48,854 nt of DNA from a bacterium (GTDB lineage: Bacteria > Sysuimicrobiota > Sysuimicrobiia > Sysuimicrobiales > Humicultoraceae): assembly GCA_031082185.1 (NCBI GenBank), contig JAVHLI010000018.1:1-48854 (forward strand), read 5' to 3'. A model generated the notes under the pieces. That model made no database searches and was not told the DNA's origin. It saw only the letters and a program-made list of their open reading frames with translations. The stretch's first letter is position 1. Every line of letters begins with the position of its first letter. Below, in pieces: positions 31,064 to 40,358 of the stretch. Made by a program: the position numbers and the translations under genes.

Positions 31064-32480
31064 TGACATCGTCTCGGCCACCGGCGGCCGTCTCGTGCTG
31101 CCGCCGGGGGTGGCTGCGCCCACGGCGGTCGGCGGGGTTACGACCGACAGCCGGAAGGTGGCGCCCGGGCATCTCTTCGTCGCGCTGCGGGGCCCCAGTA
31201 CCGACGGGCACCAGTTCGTGGAGGATGCGTTAGCGCGCGGCGCCGTGCTGTGCGTGGTCGCCGCCGCGTCGGCGGGAGCCGGCCCTGCAGCATCAGGTCC
31301 TGTAGCATCCGGCCCGGTGCTCGTGGTGGAAGACCCGCTGCGCGCGCTGGGCGCGATCGCCGCCCTGCACCGGCGCACGCTGCCTACCACCGTGGTCGGC
31401 ATTACCGGCAGCGTGGGCAAGACCACGACGGTCGGTCTCTGCGCAGAGGTCCTGGCCGTGCGCTTCAACGCGGCCCGCTCCGCGGAGTCCTGGAACGCGG
31501 AGCTGGGCGTGGCCCTCGCGCTGTTGGGACTGGACCGGGGAGTCGAGGTCGCGGTCATCGAGATGGCGATGCGCGGCCTGGGACAGATCAGGGAGCTCGT
31601 CGAGATGGCGCTTCCCCGCATCGGCGCGGTCACCACCATAGGCGACACCCATCTAGAACTGCTGGGCACGCGCGAGAACATCGCCGCGGCCAAGGCCGAG
31701 CTGCTGGAGGGATTACCCGCGGACGGCACCGCGATCGTCAACGCCGACGAGCCCCTGACCGAGCGGCTGGTGCGGGATGTTCGGTGTCCCGTCGTCCGGG
31801 TCGGCCTCTCTCCGGAGGCAGACGTGCGCGCCACCGATATAAGGTGCACCCCTGACGGCTGCGCCTTCGTGCTCGACATCGGAGGGCAGCTCGGAGGGCA
31901 GCAGGGAGACGTGACCCTGTCGCTCCCGGGCACTCACCAGGTGCGCAACGCGCTGGTAGCCGCGGCCGTGGGCCACGCGTTCGGGCTGGGGTTGCACGAG
32001 ATCGCAGCAGGGCTTGCCCGCGCACGCCAGGCGAAGATGCGGCAGGAGATCATCCTCCTCGGCGAGATGCTTGTCGTAGACGATACGTACAATGCCAGCC
32101 CGCAGTCCATGCAGGCCGCCTTCGACGTGGTTGTCCTCGCAGGGCCGGCTCGGCGGCGCGTGCTCGCGTTGGGCGAGATGCTCGAACTCGGCCCGGACTC
32201 GCCGGAGTTCCACCGCCGGGTGGGCCGGCAGGCGGCGGAGCTGCAGCCGGCGCTGCTGCTCGCGGTGGGACCCAACGCCCGCTGGTACCTGGAGGGAGCC
32301 GCCGACGCCGGTCTCGCACCCGGCGCCGCTGCCTGGGCCGGGACCACGGAAGAGGCGATCCCGTTGCTGCGCCGGGCGGTGCGGCCCGGCGATGTCGTGC
32401 TGATCAAGGGTTCGCGTGGTATCGAGATGGAGAGGGTGCTGGAGGGCCTGCGGGCCGGAATGGAGGCAACGCCGCCGTGA
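31047..32480 (+). CDS. murF: UDP-MurNAc-tripeptide-D-Ala-D-Ala ligase MurF
   Basis: A 477-residue Mur ligase from GTG 31047, overlapping the end of murE by 17 bp, with GGGAGGT upstream. It attaches D-Ala-D-Ala to the tripeptide. The ATP loop GITGSVGKTTT is normal. TDSRKVAPGHLFVAL, GDTHLELLGTRENIAAAKAEL and DDTYNASPQSMQAA are family motifs. Residues about 70-90 hold an Ala/Ser/Gly/Pro low-complexity insertion (two ASGP repeats). A D-Ala-D-Ala ligase gene is not in the cluster. Confidence 0.95.
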   Translation: MHLAVSDIVSATGGRLVLPPGVAAPTAVGGVTTDSRKVAPGHLFVALRGPSTDGHQFVEDALARGAVLCVVAAASAGAGPAASGPVASGPVLVVEDPLRALGAIAALHRRTLPTTVVGITGSVGKTTTVGLCAEVLAVRFNAARSAESWNAELGVALALLGLDRGVEVAVIEMAMRGLGQIRELVEMALPRIGAVTTIGDTHLELLGTRENIAAAKAELLEGLPADGTAIVNADEPLTERLVRDVRCPVVRVGLSPEADVRATDIRCTPDGCAFVLDIGGQLGGQQGDVTLSLPGTHQVRNALVAAAVGHAFGLGLHEIAAGLARARQAKMRQEIILLGEMLVVDDTYNASPQSMQAAFDVVVLAGPARRRVLALGEMLELGPDSPEFHRRVGRQAAELQPALLLAVGPNARWYLEGAADAGLAPGAAAWAGTTEEAIPLLRRAVRPGDVVLIKGSRGIEMERVLEGLRAGMEATPP

Positions 32481-33460
32481 ACGCGTTCATTGCGATACCC
32501 CTGTTGGTTCAGGTGGTCGCCGCCGGCGTGCTGGCGGCCGGCATCGTCGTGCTCGCGGGCCCCCGGACCATAGCGGCGCTCGCCGCGTGGGGACAGCAAC
32601 AGCGCATCCGCGAGGACGCGCCGGCCCGGCACCAGGCGAAGACCGGTACTCCGACCATGGGCGGACTGCTGCTCATGGCTGCCATCGCCGCCGCCGCGCT
32701 GCTGGTGGCAGGCCCTGACCGCCGCGTGCTGTTTGGGCTCGCCGTGATGGGCGCCTTTGGCGCCGTGGGACTGCTGGACGATCTCCTGGCGATCCAGCAC
32801 AACCGGAACCTTGGATTTCGCGCGCGCGAGCGGCTGGCGATGCAGATCATCCTGGGCCTGGCCCTGGGATACCTGGCCGCCCGTCAGTCCTGGCTTGGAA
32901 CCGAAATCATCGTGCCTTGGGTGGGCCCGCTCGACCTCGGGTGGGGATACGTGATCTTCGCGGCGCTGCTCTACGTGGGGTTCACCAATGCGGTCAACCT
33001 CAGCGACGGCTTGGACGGTCTGGCCGCCGGGCTGGTCGCGGTGGCCGCGTTCGGGCTCGTCGTGGTGGCGCTGACAGCGCTGCTTTCCTCTGCCGCGGTG
33101 CTGGGTGCGGCCGTGGTCGGGGCCTGCGCAGGGTTCCTCAAGCACAACACCCACCCCGCGCGGATCTTCATGGGAGACGTTGGATCCAATGCCCTGGGCG
33201 GGGTGCTGGCCGCGCTCGCCATCATCACGAAGTCGGAGATCGCGTTCCTCTTCATCGGCGGCGTGTTCGTCGCCGAAGCCGCGTCCGTCATGATGCAGGT
33301 CGCGTACTTCAAGCTCACCGGCGGCCGGCGGATCTTCCGCATGAGCCCACTGCACCATCACTTCGAGCTGGTGGGCTGGTCGGAACCGGTCATCGTGCGC
33401 CGGTTCTACCTGGCCGGTTGGGTCTGTCTCCTGATCGGCCTGCTGGTCGCCGGCTGGTGA
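32477..33460 (+). CDS. mraY: Phospho-MurNAc-pentapeptide translocase MraY
   Basis: A 327-residue integral membrane enzyme from GTG 32477 (4-bp overlap). It transfers phospho-MurNAc-pentapeptide to undecaprenyl phosphate to make lipid I. About ten helices are visible, along with the family motifs HQAKTGTPTMGGLL, LLDDLLAI (the Asp-Asp pair), FTNAVNLSDGLDGLAAG, FLKHNTHPARIFMGDVGSNALGG and RRIFRMSPLHHHFEL. Complete and ordinary. Confidence 0.97.
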   Translation: MNAFIAIPLLVQVVAAGVLAAGIVVLAGPRTIAALAAWGQQQRIREDAPARHQAKTGTPTMGGLLLMAAIAAAALLVAGPDRRVLFGLAVMGAFGAVGLLDDLLAIQHNRNLGFRARERLAMQIILGLALGYLAARQSWLGTEIIVPWVGPLDLGWGYVIFAALLYVGFTNAVNLSDGLDGLAAGLVAVAAFGLVVVALTALLSSAAVLGAAVVGACAGFLKHNTHPARIFMGDVGSNALGGVLAALAIITKSEIAFLFIGGVFVAEAASVMMQVAYFKLTGGRRIFRMSPLHHHFELVGWSEPVIVRRFYLAGWVCLLIGLLVAGW

Positions 33461-34947
33461 CCGTTCGCCCGCCCGCGCGGGTCAGGGCCGTCCTGGAGCA
33501 GCTCCAGGGTCGGCGGATACACGTTCTGGGCCCCTCCGGCACCGAGGGCTCCGCCGTGACCGAGTTCCTCCTGAACCACGGCATCCGGGAGATAACGGTG
33601 CACGATCTGGAGCCGCCAGCGCGCTTCGACGAGACGCTGCGGCGCACGCACTGCTGGCTGGATTCCGAGGGGCAGGCCCGCCTGGCCGCCCGGCTGCGGG
33701 CAGCGCCCATCGCCTGGCGGCAGGGCGACCGATATCTCGAGGGAATCGAGGACGCCGGGGTCATCTTCGTCCCCCAATCCTGGTTCCGGCACCCGGAGAA
33801 CGCGCCAGTGCGCGCGGCCGCCTCCCGCGGCGTTCGGCTGTCGAGCATGACGCACCTGTTCTTCGAGGTCTGGCCCGGGCCGACTCTGGGCGTCACCGGT
33901 ACGAACGGCAAGTTCACGGTCGTCACGCTGATAGCCGCGATGATGGAGGCCGCCGGAGTGCCTCTCGTAGTATCGGGGAACGACCGTACGCACGTGCCTG
34001 CGCTGTACTCCCTCGACGGCGCGGATGATACGACGTGGTTGGTTCTGGAGATCAGCAACCGCCAGCTCCTCGGCCTGCCCTACAGTCCCCACATCGCGGT
34101 GGTGACCAACATCTCACCTAACCACCTGGACGACCACGGATCGCTGGAGGCCTATGTCGAGGCGAAACGCACGATCGTCCGCCACCAGGGCACGGCAGAC
34201 ATCGCGGTGCTCAACGCCGACGATCCCCTCGTGGAGGGAATGGCCGACGGCGCCGCGTCTTCGGTGCGCTGGTTCAGCCGGCACCGACCCGTTGCGACCG
34301 GAGCGCACCTCGACGGCGGGCGGATCGTGCTGGCCGGCGTGCCTCCCCGCCCGGTGCTGGAGGTGGGGGATCTTGCCGTGCCCGGCGCCCACATGCAGGA
34401 GAACGCCCTGGCGGCCGCCGCGGCTGCTGCGCTTGTCGGGGTCGGGCCCGGGACGATCGCGTCGGTGCTGCGCGCGTTCCGCGGCCTGCCCTACCGGTTC
34501 CGACTGGCCGCGGAGCGCGAGGGCGTTGCGTTCTACGAGGACTCGCTTGCAACCAATCCTGCCGCCGCCGCCGCGGCCATCAGGAGCATGGTCAGGCCGT
34601 TTCGCCTCATCGCCGGAGGGCTGCGCAGGGACGCCCGTGCAGACGACTTCCACCCCATGGTGCGCGCGCTGGAGGACGCGCCTGTCAGAGCGGTCTATCT
34701 GATCGGCTCGACCGCGGCCCTGCTGGCCGATGCGATCGGCGGGATGGCCGTACCCCCGCGCGTCTCGCAGGCAGGAACCCTGGAGGCCGCGATTGCGGCG
34801 GCCTGGGACGCCGCATCGCCCGGGGATGCGATCCTGCTCTCCCCGGGGTGCGAGAGCTTTGACCAGTTCGCCGACTACCGGCAGCGCGGCGACCGGTTTT
34901 GCCGGTTGATTGATGCGCTTCCGGCGCGCGCGGGCAGGCAGGTGTGA
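33457..34947 (+). CDS. murD: UDP-MurNAc-L-alanine-D-glutamate ligase MurD, divergent
   Basis: A 496-residue Mur ligase from GTG 33457 (4-bp overlap). Position and overall pattern identify MurD: TNISPNHLDDHGSLEAY, ALAAAAAAALVGV and LSPGCESFDQFADYRQRG. Several usually fixed residues differ. The ATP loop is GTNGKFT (148-154), with Phe153 where Ser/Thr follows the Lys. The DSKATN motif reads DSLATN. The GGxxK segment near the D-Glu site reads GGLRRDARADDF. The N-terminal GxGxSG loop reads GPSGTEGS. It may still add D-Glu, but altered metal or amino-acid handling is possible. No second murD is in the window. Confidence 0.9.
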   Translation: MTVRPPARVRAVLEQLQGRRIHVLGPSGTEGSAVTEFLLNHGIREITVHDLEPPARFDETLRRTHCWLDSEGQARLAARLRAAPIAWRQGDRYLEGIEDAGVIFVPQSWFRHPENAPVRAAASRGVRLSSMTHLFFEVWPGPTLGVTGTNGKFTVVTLIAAMMEAAGVPLVVSGNDRTHVPALYSLDGADDTTWLVLEISNRQLLGLPYSPHIAVVTNISPNHLDDHGSLEAYVEAKRTIVRHQGTADIAVLNADDPLVEGMADGAASSVRWFSRHRPVATGAHLDGGRIVLAGVPPRPVLEVGDLAVPGAHMQENALAAAAAAALVGVGPGTIASVLRAFRGLPYRFRLAAEREGVAFYEDSLATNPAAAAAAIRSMVRPFRLIAGGLRRDARADDFHPMVRALEDAPVRAVYLIGSTAALLADAIGGMAVPPRVSQAGTLEAAIAAAWDAASPGDAILLSPGCESFDQFADYRQRGDRFCRLIDALPARAGRQV

Positions 34948-36074
34948 TCGTGACCGCGCCCCCGCCCGCCCTGCACCGCCGGTCCGGCGACCTGTACCTG
35001 TTCATCTGCGTGCTGGCCCTGCTCGGGTTCGGGCTGGTAATGGTCTACAGCGCGAGCAGCATAGTCGCATTCGACCGCCTGGCCGACAGCGCGTACTTTC
35101 TGCGACGGCAGGCAACGTGGATCGGGATCGGCCTGGTCGCTATGTGGATCGCCAGCCGCGTCCACTACCCGCGGCTCCGGGCTTACGCCGTGCCGCTGCT
35201 GCTCGCCACCGCGGTCCTGCTCGCCGCCGTGCTGATTCCCGGGATCGGCAGGGTCGCCGGCGGCGCCCGGCGGTGGATCGTCGCCGGGCCTGCCGGCTTC
35301 CAGCCCGTGGAGCTGGCCAAGCTGGCGCTGCCCCTCTATGTCGCGCAGTTCGCGGTTCGGCGCGGCGCCGACATGCGCGACTTGCGCCGCGGCGTGGTAC
35401 CACCGCTCTTTGTCACCGGGGTTCTCGCAGGCCTCGTCCTTCTGCAGCCCGACATGGGATCCGCGGTTGTGCTGGTAGTGATTACGATGACGATCCTATT
35501 TCTCTCCGGCGCCCGGATCGCGCACCTGGGACTCGTGGTTCTCGCGGCGCTTCCGGCTGCGGCCCTGGCAGTGGCAGCGGCGCCCTACAGACTCCGGCGT
35601 TTCCTGTCCTTCCTGGACCCCTGGAGCGACCCTCAGGGCAGCGGGTTTCACATCATCCAGTCGCTGCTGGCATTTGGGTCCGGCGGTCTCATCGGGGTCG
35701 GACTGGGGGAGAGCCGCCAGAAGTTCTTCTACCTGCCCGAGCGGCACACCGACTTCATCTACGCTATCGTTGGCGAGGAGATTGGATTGCTGGGCACCGT
35801 GGGGGTGCTGGTCCTATTTGCGTTCCTGGCCTACCGCGGCTATCTCATCAGCCGGGCAGCGCCCGACCGGTTCGGGTCGCTGCTGGCCGGGGGGATCACC
35901 GCGGCCATCGTGGGCCAGGCATTGATGAACATGGGCGTTGCCACCGGACTGCTGCCCGTCAAGGGCGTGCCGCTGCCGCTGGTCAGCTTCGGCGGCTCGT
36001 CGCTGGTGATGACGATGATACAGATCGGCATCCTGCTCAACATCTCGCAGTACGCCGCCGGGGAGGGAAAGTGA
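34944..36074 (+). CDS. ftsW: Septal peptidoglycan polymerase FtsW
   Basis: A 376-residue SEDS membrane protein from GTG 34944 (4-bp overlap; GTG 34950 also possible). It polymerises lipid II at the septum with FtsI. Family motifs include GLVMVYSASS in the first helix, GGARRWI, FQPVELAKL, LLQPDMGSAVVL, PERHTDFIYAIVGEEIGLLG and KGVPLPLVSFGGSS. Ten helices can be counted. Complete. Confidence 0.96.
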   Translation: MIVTAPPPALHRRSGDLYLFICVLALLGFGLVMVYSASSIVAFDRLADSAYFLRRQATWIGIGLVAMWIASRVHYPRLRAYAVPLLLATAVLLAAVLIPGIGRVAGGARRWIVAGPAGFQPVELAKLALPLYVAQFAVRRGADMRDLRRGVVPPLFVTGVLAGLVLLQPDMGSAVVLVVITMTILFLSGARIAHLGLVVLAALPAAALAVAAAPYRLRRFLSFLDPWSDPQGSGFHIIQSLLAFGSGGLIGVGLGESRQKFFYLPERHTDFIYAIVGEEIGLLGTVGVLVLFAFLAYRGYLISRAAPDRFGSLLAGGITAAIVGQALMNMGVATGLLPVKGVPLPLVSFGGSSLVMTMIQIGILLNISQYAAGEGK

Positions 36075-37225
36075 GAATCATTATCACTGGCGGCGGCACC
36101 GGCGGCCACCTCTTCCCGGCGCTGGCGATCGCCGAGGCGCTCCGGAGCCGGCGGCCCGAGGTGGAGATCCTCTTCGTCGGCGGCGACCGCATCGAAGCCC
36201 GCGTCGTGCCCGCGGAGGGCTGGCCGTTTGCGCGGATCCGCGCTCGTGGCCTGCCGCGGAGAGCGGGCCTGGCGGCCGCATCGGCGCTGGCGATCACCGC
36301 GGTGGGAACGCTCCAGGCGCTGCGGCTCCTGAGGCGGTGGCGGCCGGACGCGGTCGTGGCCACCGGCGGCTACGTGTGCGTGCCCGTCGGATGCGCCGCC
36401 GCGCTGCTGGGCGTACCGCTGGGAGTGCAGGAGCAGAACCTGCGTCCAGGCCTGGCGACCCGCCTGATCGCACGCTGGGCCAGATGGGTCTCGATTCCCC
36501 ATCCCGAGGCGGCTGAACGTCTGAGGGCGCGCCGCACCGAGGTCACGGGCATCCCATTACGCCGCCGGGCGATGGAGGGCGATCGGGAGCAGGGTCTGGG
36601 CAGGTGGGGTCTTGACCCGGGCAGGCTTACCCTGCTCGTGTTGGGCGGCAGCCAGGGCGCCCTGAGCTTGAACCGGGCCGTCTGCCGGCTGGGCGATCTC
36701 CTTATGTTTGAGCCGGGGCTGCAGATCCTGCACCAAACCGGAACCGAGCATGCGCATTGGGTGGCGCGCGAGATCGGCCACCGCGAGCACATCGGTCCGC
36801 CCGCGTTGCGCCACGTTGCGGTGCCGTTTCTCGACGACATCGCCGACGCCTATGCCTGCGCCGATCTCGTGCTCAGCCGGGCCGGCGCCTGCACGCTGGC
36901 CGAGCTGACCGCGTGGGGGCTGCCCTCGATCCTGGTCCCCTATCCCAGTGCCGCGGAGGGACACCAGGAGGACAACGCCAAGGTCCTGGTGCGCGCCGGC
37001 GCGGCCATCCTCGTGCCCGACGCCGACCTCGGCGGCACGGCGCTGGTCGAGGCGGTGCAGGCCCTCATGGCCGATCCGCCCCGGCGGAAAGGTATGGCGG
37101 ATGCCAGCCGGGTGTTGGGGCGCCCGGACGCATCCGGCGTGGTGGCCGATCTAGTGCTCGGCCTCGTCGCGCCCGGCGGCACACTTGGCGGTACACCTCA
37201 CGGAGAGACGGAGGTCCGCGCGTGA
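36071..37225 (+). CDS. murG: Lipid II synthase (GlcNAc transferase) MurG
   Basis: A 384-residue GT28 glycosyltransferase from GTG 36071 (4-bp overlap with ftsW). It adds GlcNAc to lipid I on the inner membrane face. The N-terminal loop GGGTGGHLFPALAIAEAL, a second Gly loop LVLGGSQGALSLN and the donor-site region SRAGACTLAELTAWGLPSI with PYPSAAEGHQEDNA are present. The C terminus has a Gly/Thr-rich tail of about 15 residues. Confidence 0.96.
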   Translation: MRIIITGGGTGGHLFPALAIAEALRSRRPEVEILFVGGDRIEARVVPAEGWPFARIRARGLPRRAGLAAASALAITAVGTLQALRLLRRWRPDAVVATGGYVCVPVGCAAALLGVPLGVQEQNLRPGLATRLIARWARWVSIPHPEAAERLRARRTEVTGIPLRRRAMEGDREQGLGRWGLDPGRLTLLVLGGSQGALSLNRAVCRLGDLLMFEPGLQILHQTGTEHAHWVAREIGHREHIGPPALRHVAVPFLDDIADAYACADLVLSRAGACTLAELTAWGLPSILVPYPSAAEGHQEDNAKVLVRAGAAILVPDADLGGTALVEAVQALMADPPRRKGMADASRVLGRPDASGVVADLVLGLVAPGGTLGGTPHGETEVRA

Positions 37226-38601
37226 TCCAGCGCTCGTCACGGGTGCACTTCGTGGGGATAGGCGGCGCAGGGATGAGCGCGCTGGCCGAAGTGCTGCTGT
37301 ACCGGGGAGTGCGCGTGTCGGGGTGCGATCTGCGCGACTCCGCCTCCCTCCGGCGGATCAGCGCGCTCGGCGGGGCAACCCAAGTCGGCCACAGTCCTGA
37401 CCACCTGGCCGATGTGGACGTGGTGGTCTACTCGAGGGCGGTCCCGGACGAGAACCACGAGATCGGCGCCGCGCGAGCTCTTGGCCTGCCGGTTCTCCAT
37501 CGGGCCGAGCTGCTGGCGCAGGTGATGGCGTTCGGCCGCGGCGTGGCGGTGGTCGGGACGCACGGCAAGACGACCACGGCCGCGATGCTCACGCGCGTGC
37601 TGGCGTCGGCAGGCCTGGACCCGATCGGGTTGATCGGCGCCGATGTCGAGGAATACGGCGGCGGTGCGCGTACCGGGCGCGGATCCTGGATCGTGGCCGA
37701 GGTGGACGAGAGCGACGGTTCGCTCCTGCACGTGCGCCCGTTCGCCGCGGTGCTGACCAGTCTGGATGCGACCGACCACCGCGACTACTACACGGCGCCC
37801 GGCCATCTCGAGCAAACGTTCGAGCGGTTCCTGGGCGCGGTTCCCCAGGAGGGCTTCATCGCGGTCTGCCTTGACCACGCGGGTGCGACCGCGCTTGCCC
37901 GCGGCCTCGACCGGTCCTTCCTGACCTACGGCTTTGACCGAGCCGCGTCGGTTCGGGGAGAGATCCGCGTGATTCGCGGGGAGGAGACCCGGACCGAACT
38001 GTGGATCGCCGGCAGGTTGTCCGGCGAGATGGTGCTGCGTGTGCCCGGTCGGCACAACGTCAGCAATGCGCTGGGCGCAATCGCCGCCGCGGTAGCGATA
38101 GGCGTGCCGGCCGATGCGGTCCTGGAGGCGCTGGCCGGCTTTCGGGGCGCCGCCCGCCGATTCGCGATCCGCGGCGAGGCCGGTGGCGTGCTCGTCGTGG
38201 ACGACTACGCGCACAATCCGGTCAAGATAGACGCGGTGCTCCGCGCGGCGCGCGAGGGCTGGCCCGATCGTCGGGTGATCGCCTTGTTCCAGCCACACCG
38301 CTATTCGCGCACGCGCACCACCCACGCCGAGTACGGCCGGGCGTTCGATGCCGCAGACGAGGTGGTGGTGACCGAGATCTACCCCGCGGGCGAGCCGGCG
38401 CAGCCGGGCGTGACGGCCCAGTTGATCGTGGATGCGGTGGCCCCACACCGACCAGTTCGCTTCAGGGCGACCACGGAGGCCGCAGTGGACCTCCTGCAAC
38501 AGATCGCCTCCCCGGGCACGATCGTGCTCACGCTGGGGGCAGGGGACATCGGCGCAGCGGCAGATGCCCTGCTTCAACGGCTGTCGGTGGTTGCCCGATG
38601 A
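37222..38601 (+). CDS. murC: UDP-MurNAc-L-alanine ligase MurC
   Basis: A 459-residue Mur ligase from GTG 37222 (4-bp overlap). It adds the first L-Ala to UDP-MurNAc. The N domain has HFVGIGGAGMSALAEVL. The ATP loop VVGTHGKTTTAAML is normal, in contrast to MurD and MurE. AEVDESDGSLLH, RHNVSNALGAIAAA, DDYAHNPVKI and FQPHRYSRTRT are all present. Complete and ordinary. Confidence 0.97.
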   Translation: MIQRSSRVHFVGIGGAGMSALAEVLLYRGVRVSGCDLRDSASLRRISALGGATQVGHSPDHLADVDVVVYSRAVPDENHEIGAARALGLPVLHRAELLAQVMAFGRGVAVVGTHGKTTTAAMLTRVLASAGLDPIGLIGADVEEYGGGARTGRGSWIVAEVDESDGSLLHVRPFAAVLTSLDATDHRDYYTAPGHLEQTFERFLGAVPQEGFIAVCLDHAGATALARGLDRSFLTYGFDRAASVRGEIRVIRGEETRTELWIAGRLSGEMVLRVPGRHNVSNALGAIAAAVAIGVPADAVLEALAGFRGAARRFAIRGEAGGVLVVDDYAHNPVKIDAVLRAAREGWPDRRVIALFQPHRYSRTRTTHAEYGRAFDAADEVVVTEIYPAGEPAQPGVTAQLIVDAVAPHRPVRFRATTEAAVDLLQQIASPGTIVLTLGAGDIGAAADALLQRLSVVAR

Positions 38602-39518
38602 AGGTCTCCCCGACCGCGCCCTCCCGTCTGGAAAGGCGGCTGCGCGAGGTCGTCGCAGACGTGCGCCGGGACGAGCCGATGTCCCATCATGTGCTGTTCC
38701 GCATCGGGGGCCCGGCGGATCTGCTGGTGATCCCGAGGAGTTCCGATGAGTTGCGGGCGGCCGCATCCGTGCTGTTCGAAGAGGGCCACCGGCCCGTCAT
38801 CCTGGGCAACGGATCCAACGTGCTCATAGGGGACCGGGGAATTCGCGGGACCGTCGTGAAGATCGGCAGGGGCGTGGGTCGCGTCAGCATCAAGGGCGCG
38901 AAGGTCGTCGCAGAGGCCGGCGCCGGACTCCCGGCGCTGGCGCTGCGCACGGCGCGGAAGGGACTTGCCGGGCTTGAGTTCGCAGCCGGCATTCCCGGGT
39001 CTGTGGGCGGCGCGGTGGTGATGAACGCGGGCGCCTACGGCCACTCGATGGGAGAGGTCTTCGAGGCGGCCGACGTGCTGACCCCGGACGGTCCTATCTG
39101 CCTGGGACCCGAGGCGATGGGCTTCGGGTACCGGACCACGGCCATCCAGGCGCGACCCTGGGTGATTGCTTCGGTCACGCTCGCGCTGCGCCCCGACTCC
39201 CCGGCCCTGGTGCGGTCCCGCCTGGAGGGGTGGCTGGAGCGCCGGGGCGCGACGCAGCCGATCGGCCGGATGAGCGCAGGCTGCTTCTTCCGCAATCCCC
39301 CCGGCGAACACGCGGGACGGATCATCGAGTCGGTGGGCGGCAAGGGTCTGGCCGTAGGGGGCGCCCGCGTCTCACATATCCACGCGAACTACATCGTCAA
39401 CGAGGGAGGGGCCACCGCCGCCGACGTGCTGGCTCTTGCGGCGCAGGTGCGCGCCCGCCTGCAGGAGCGCTTGGGGATCACCCTGGAATTGGAGGTCAAG
39501 CTACTGGGCGAGTTCTGA
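38598..39518 (+). CDS. murB: UDP-N-acetylenolpyruvoylglucosamine reductase MurB
   Basis: A 306-residue FAD enzyme from ATG 38598 (ATGA overlap with murC). It reduces the enolpyruvyl group to give UDP-MurNAc. FAD-binding ILGNGSNVLIGDRG, GIPGSVGGAVVMNAGAYG, the catalytic SAGCFFRNPPG and HANYIVN motifs are present. The C-terminal Glu region is LELEVKLLGEF. Length and motif order suit the type II (Bacillus-like) form. Confidence 0.96.
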   Translation: MKVSPTAPSRLERRLREVVADVRRDEPMSHHVLFRIGGPADLLVIPRSSDELRAAASVLFEEGHRPVILGNGSNVLIGDRGIRGTVVKIGRGVGRVSIKGAKVVAEAGAGLPALALRTARKGLAGLEFAAGIPGSVGGAVVMNAGAYGHSMGEVFEAADVLTPDGPICLGPEAMGFGYRTTAIQARPWVIASVTLALRPDSPALVRSRLEGWLERRGATQPIGRMSAGCFFRNPPGEHAGRIIESVGGKGLAVGGARVSHIHANYIVNEGGATAADVLALAAQVRARLQERLGITLELEVKLLGEF

Positions 39519-39533
39519 ACCTGGGCATCCACA

Positions 39534-40298
39534 GTGGACACGACCGACCCTACAACGCGCCCCAACGCCGCATCCCTGAGGGAGACTCTGCCGCGCTTTG
39601 CGATGATAATGGCTACGCTGCTCGCTCTGGCCACCTTCCCGCAGTCGGCGTTCTTCACCGTGGAGCGCATCGAGGTAGACGGGGCCGAGACGATTCCCGC
39701 AGCCGAGGTTGTCGAGCTCTCCGGCTTGAGGCGCGCCGAGCGCCTGTTCTCCGTGGACGCCGCCGCAGTGCTGCGGAAACTCCGGGCCGACCCTCGCATC
39801 AGGGAGGCAGCGGTGCTTGTGCGACCGCCCAGGATCGTGCTCATCAGGATCACCGAGCGCCGCCCGGTGGCGGCATTGGTCGCCGGTGCTGGGTTCGCAA
39901 GGGTGGCCGATGATAATGTGGTGGTGGCGATCGCCTCGGATTCAGGGGGGCTGCCCGAGATCGAGGACCGCACCAGACCAAATGCGTTGTTCCGCCCAGG
40001 CCATTCCGTGGCCTCCGAGGGAGTGCGAGCCGCGCTCGCGGCCCTGGACGCGGTTCCGGCGCATCTGGCAGGCGACCTGAAGCGCATCGTGGTAGCAACG
40101 GGTCTGGACCTGACCCTCGTCACCCGCTCGGGCCTGGAGATTCGTGCCGGGGGTCTGGTGGGGTTATCGGAGCGGCTGGATCAGGTGCCGCGGATCCTGG
40201 ACGCCCTGCGGGCAAAGGGCGTCACGCCCCTGTCGCTGGACCTGAGGTATGGGGGATCCGTGGTGGTTAGACCGTCTGGAGCAGGAGATGGACGATAG
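39534..40298 (+). CDS. ftsQ: Cell division protein FtsQ/DivIB
   Basis: A 254-residue protein from GTG 39534, 15 bp after murB. It has a short cytoplasmic N terminus, one membrane helix (FAMIMATLLALATFPQSAFF, about residues 22-41) and then a POTRA domain beginning TVERIEVDGAETIPAAEVVELSGL. A beta domain with LIRITERRPVAALV follows. FtsQ recruits FtsL/FtsB and gates FtsWI. The family is weakly conserved; topology plus position make the assignment firm. Confidence 0.92.
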   Translation: MDTTDPTTRPNAASLRETLPRFAMIMATLLALATFPQSAFFTVERIEVDGAETIPAAEVVELSGLRRAERLFSVDAAAVLRKLRADPRIREAAVLVRPPRIVLIRITERRPVAALVAGAGFARVADDNVVVAIASDSGGLPEIEDRTRPNALFRPGHSVASEGVRAALAALDAVPAHLAGDLKRIVVATGLDLTLVTRSGLEIRAGGLVGLSERLDQVPRILDALRAKGVTPLSLDLRYGGSVVVRPSGAGDGR

Positions 40299-40358
40299 GT
40301 GTGGAATGGCCCAACAAGATATAGCAAAAATAAACCCATGACCCACTACAGGTAGCGT

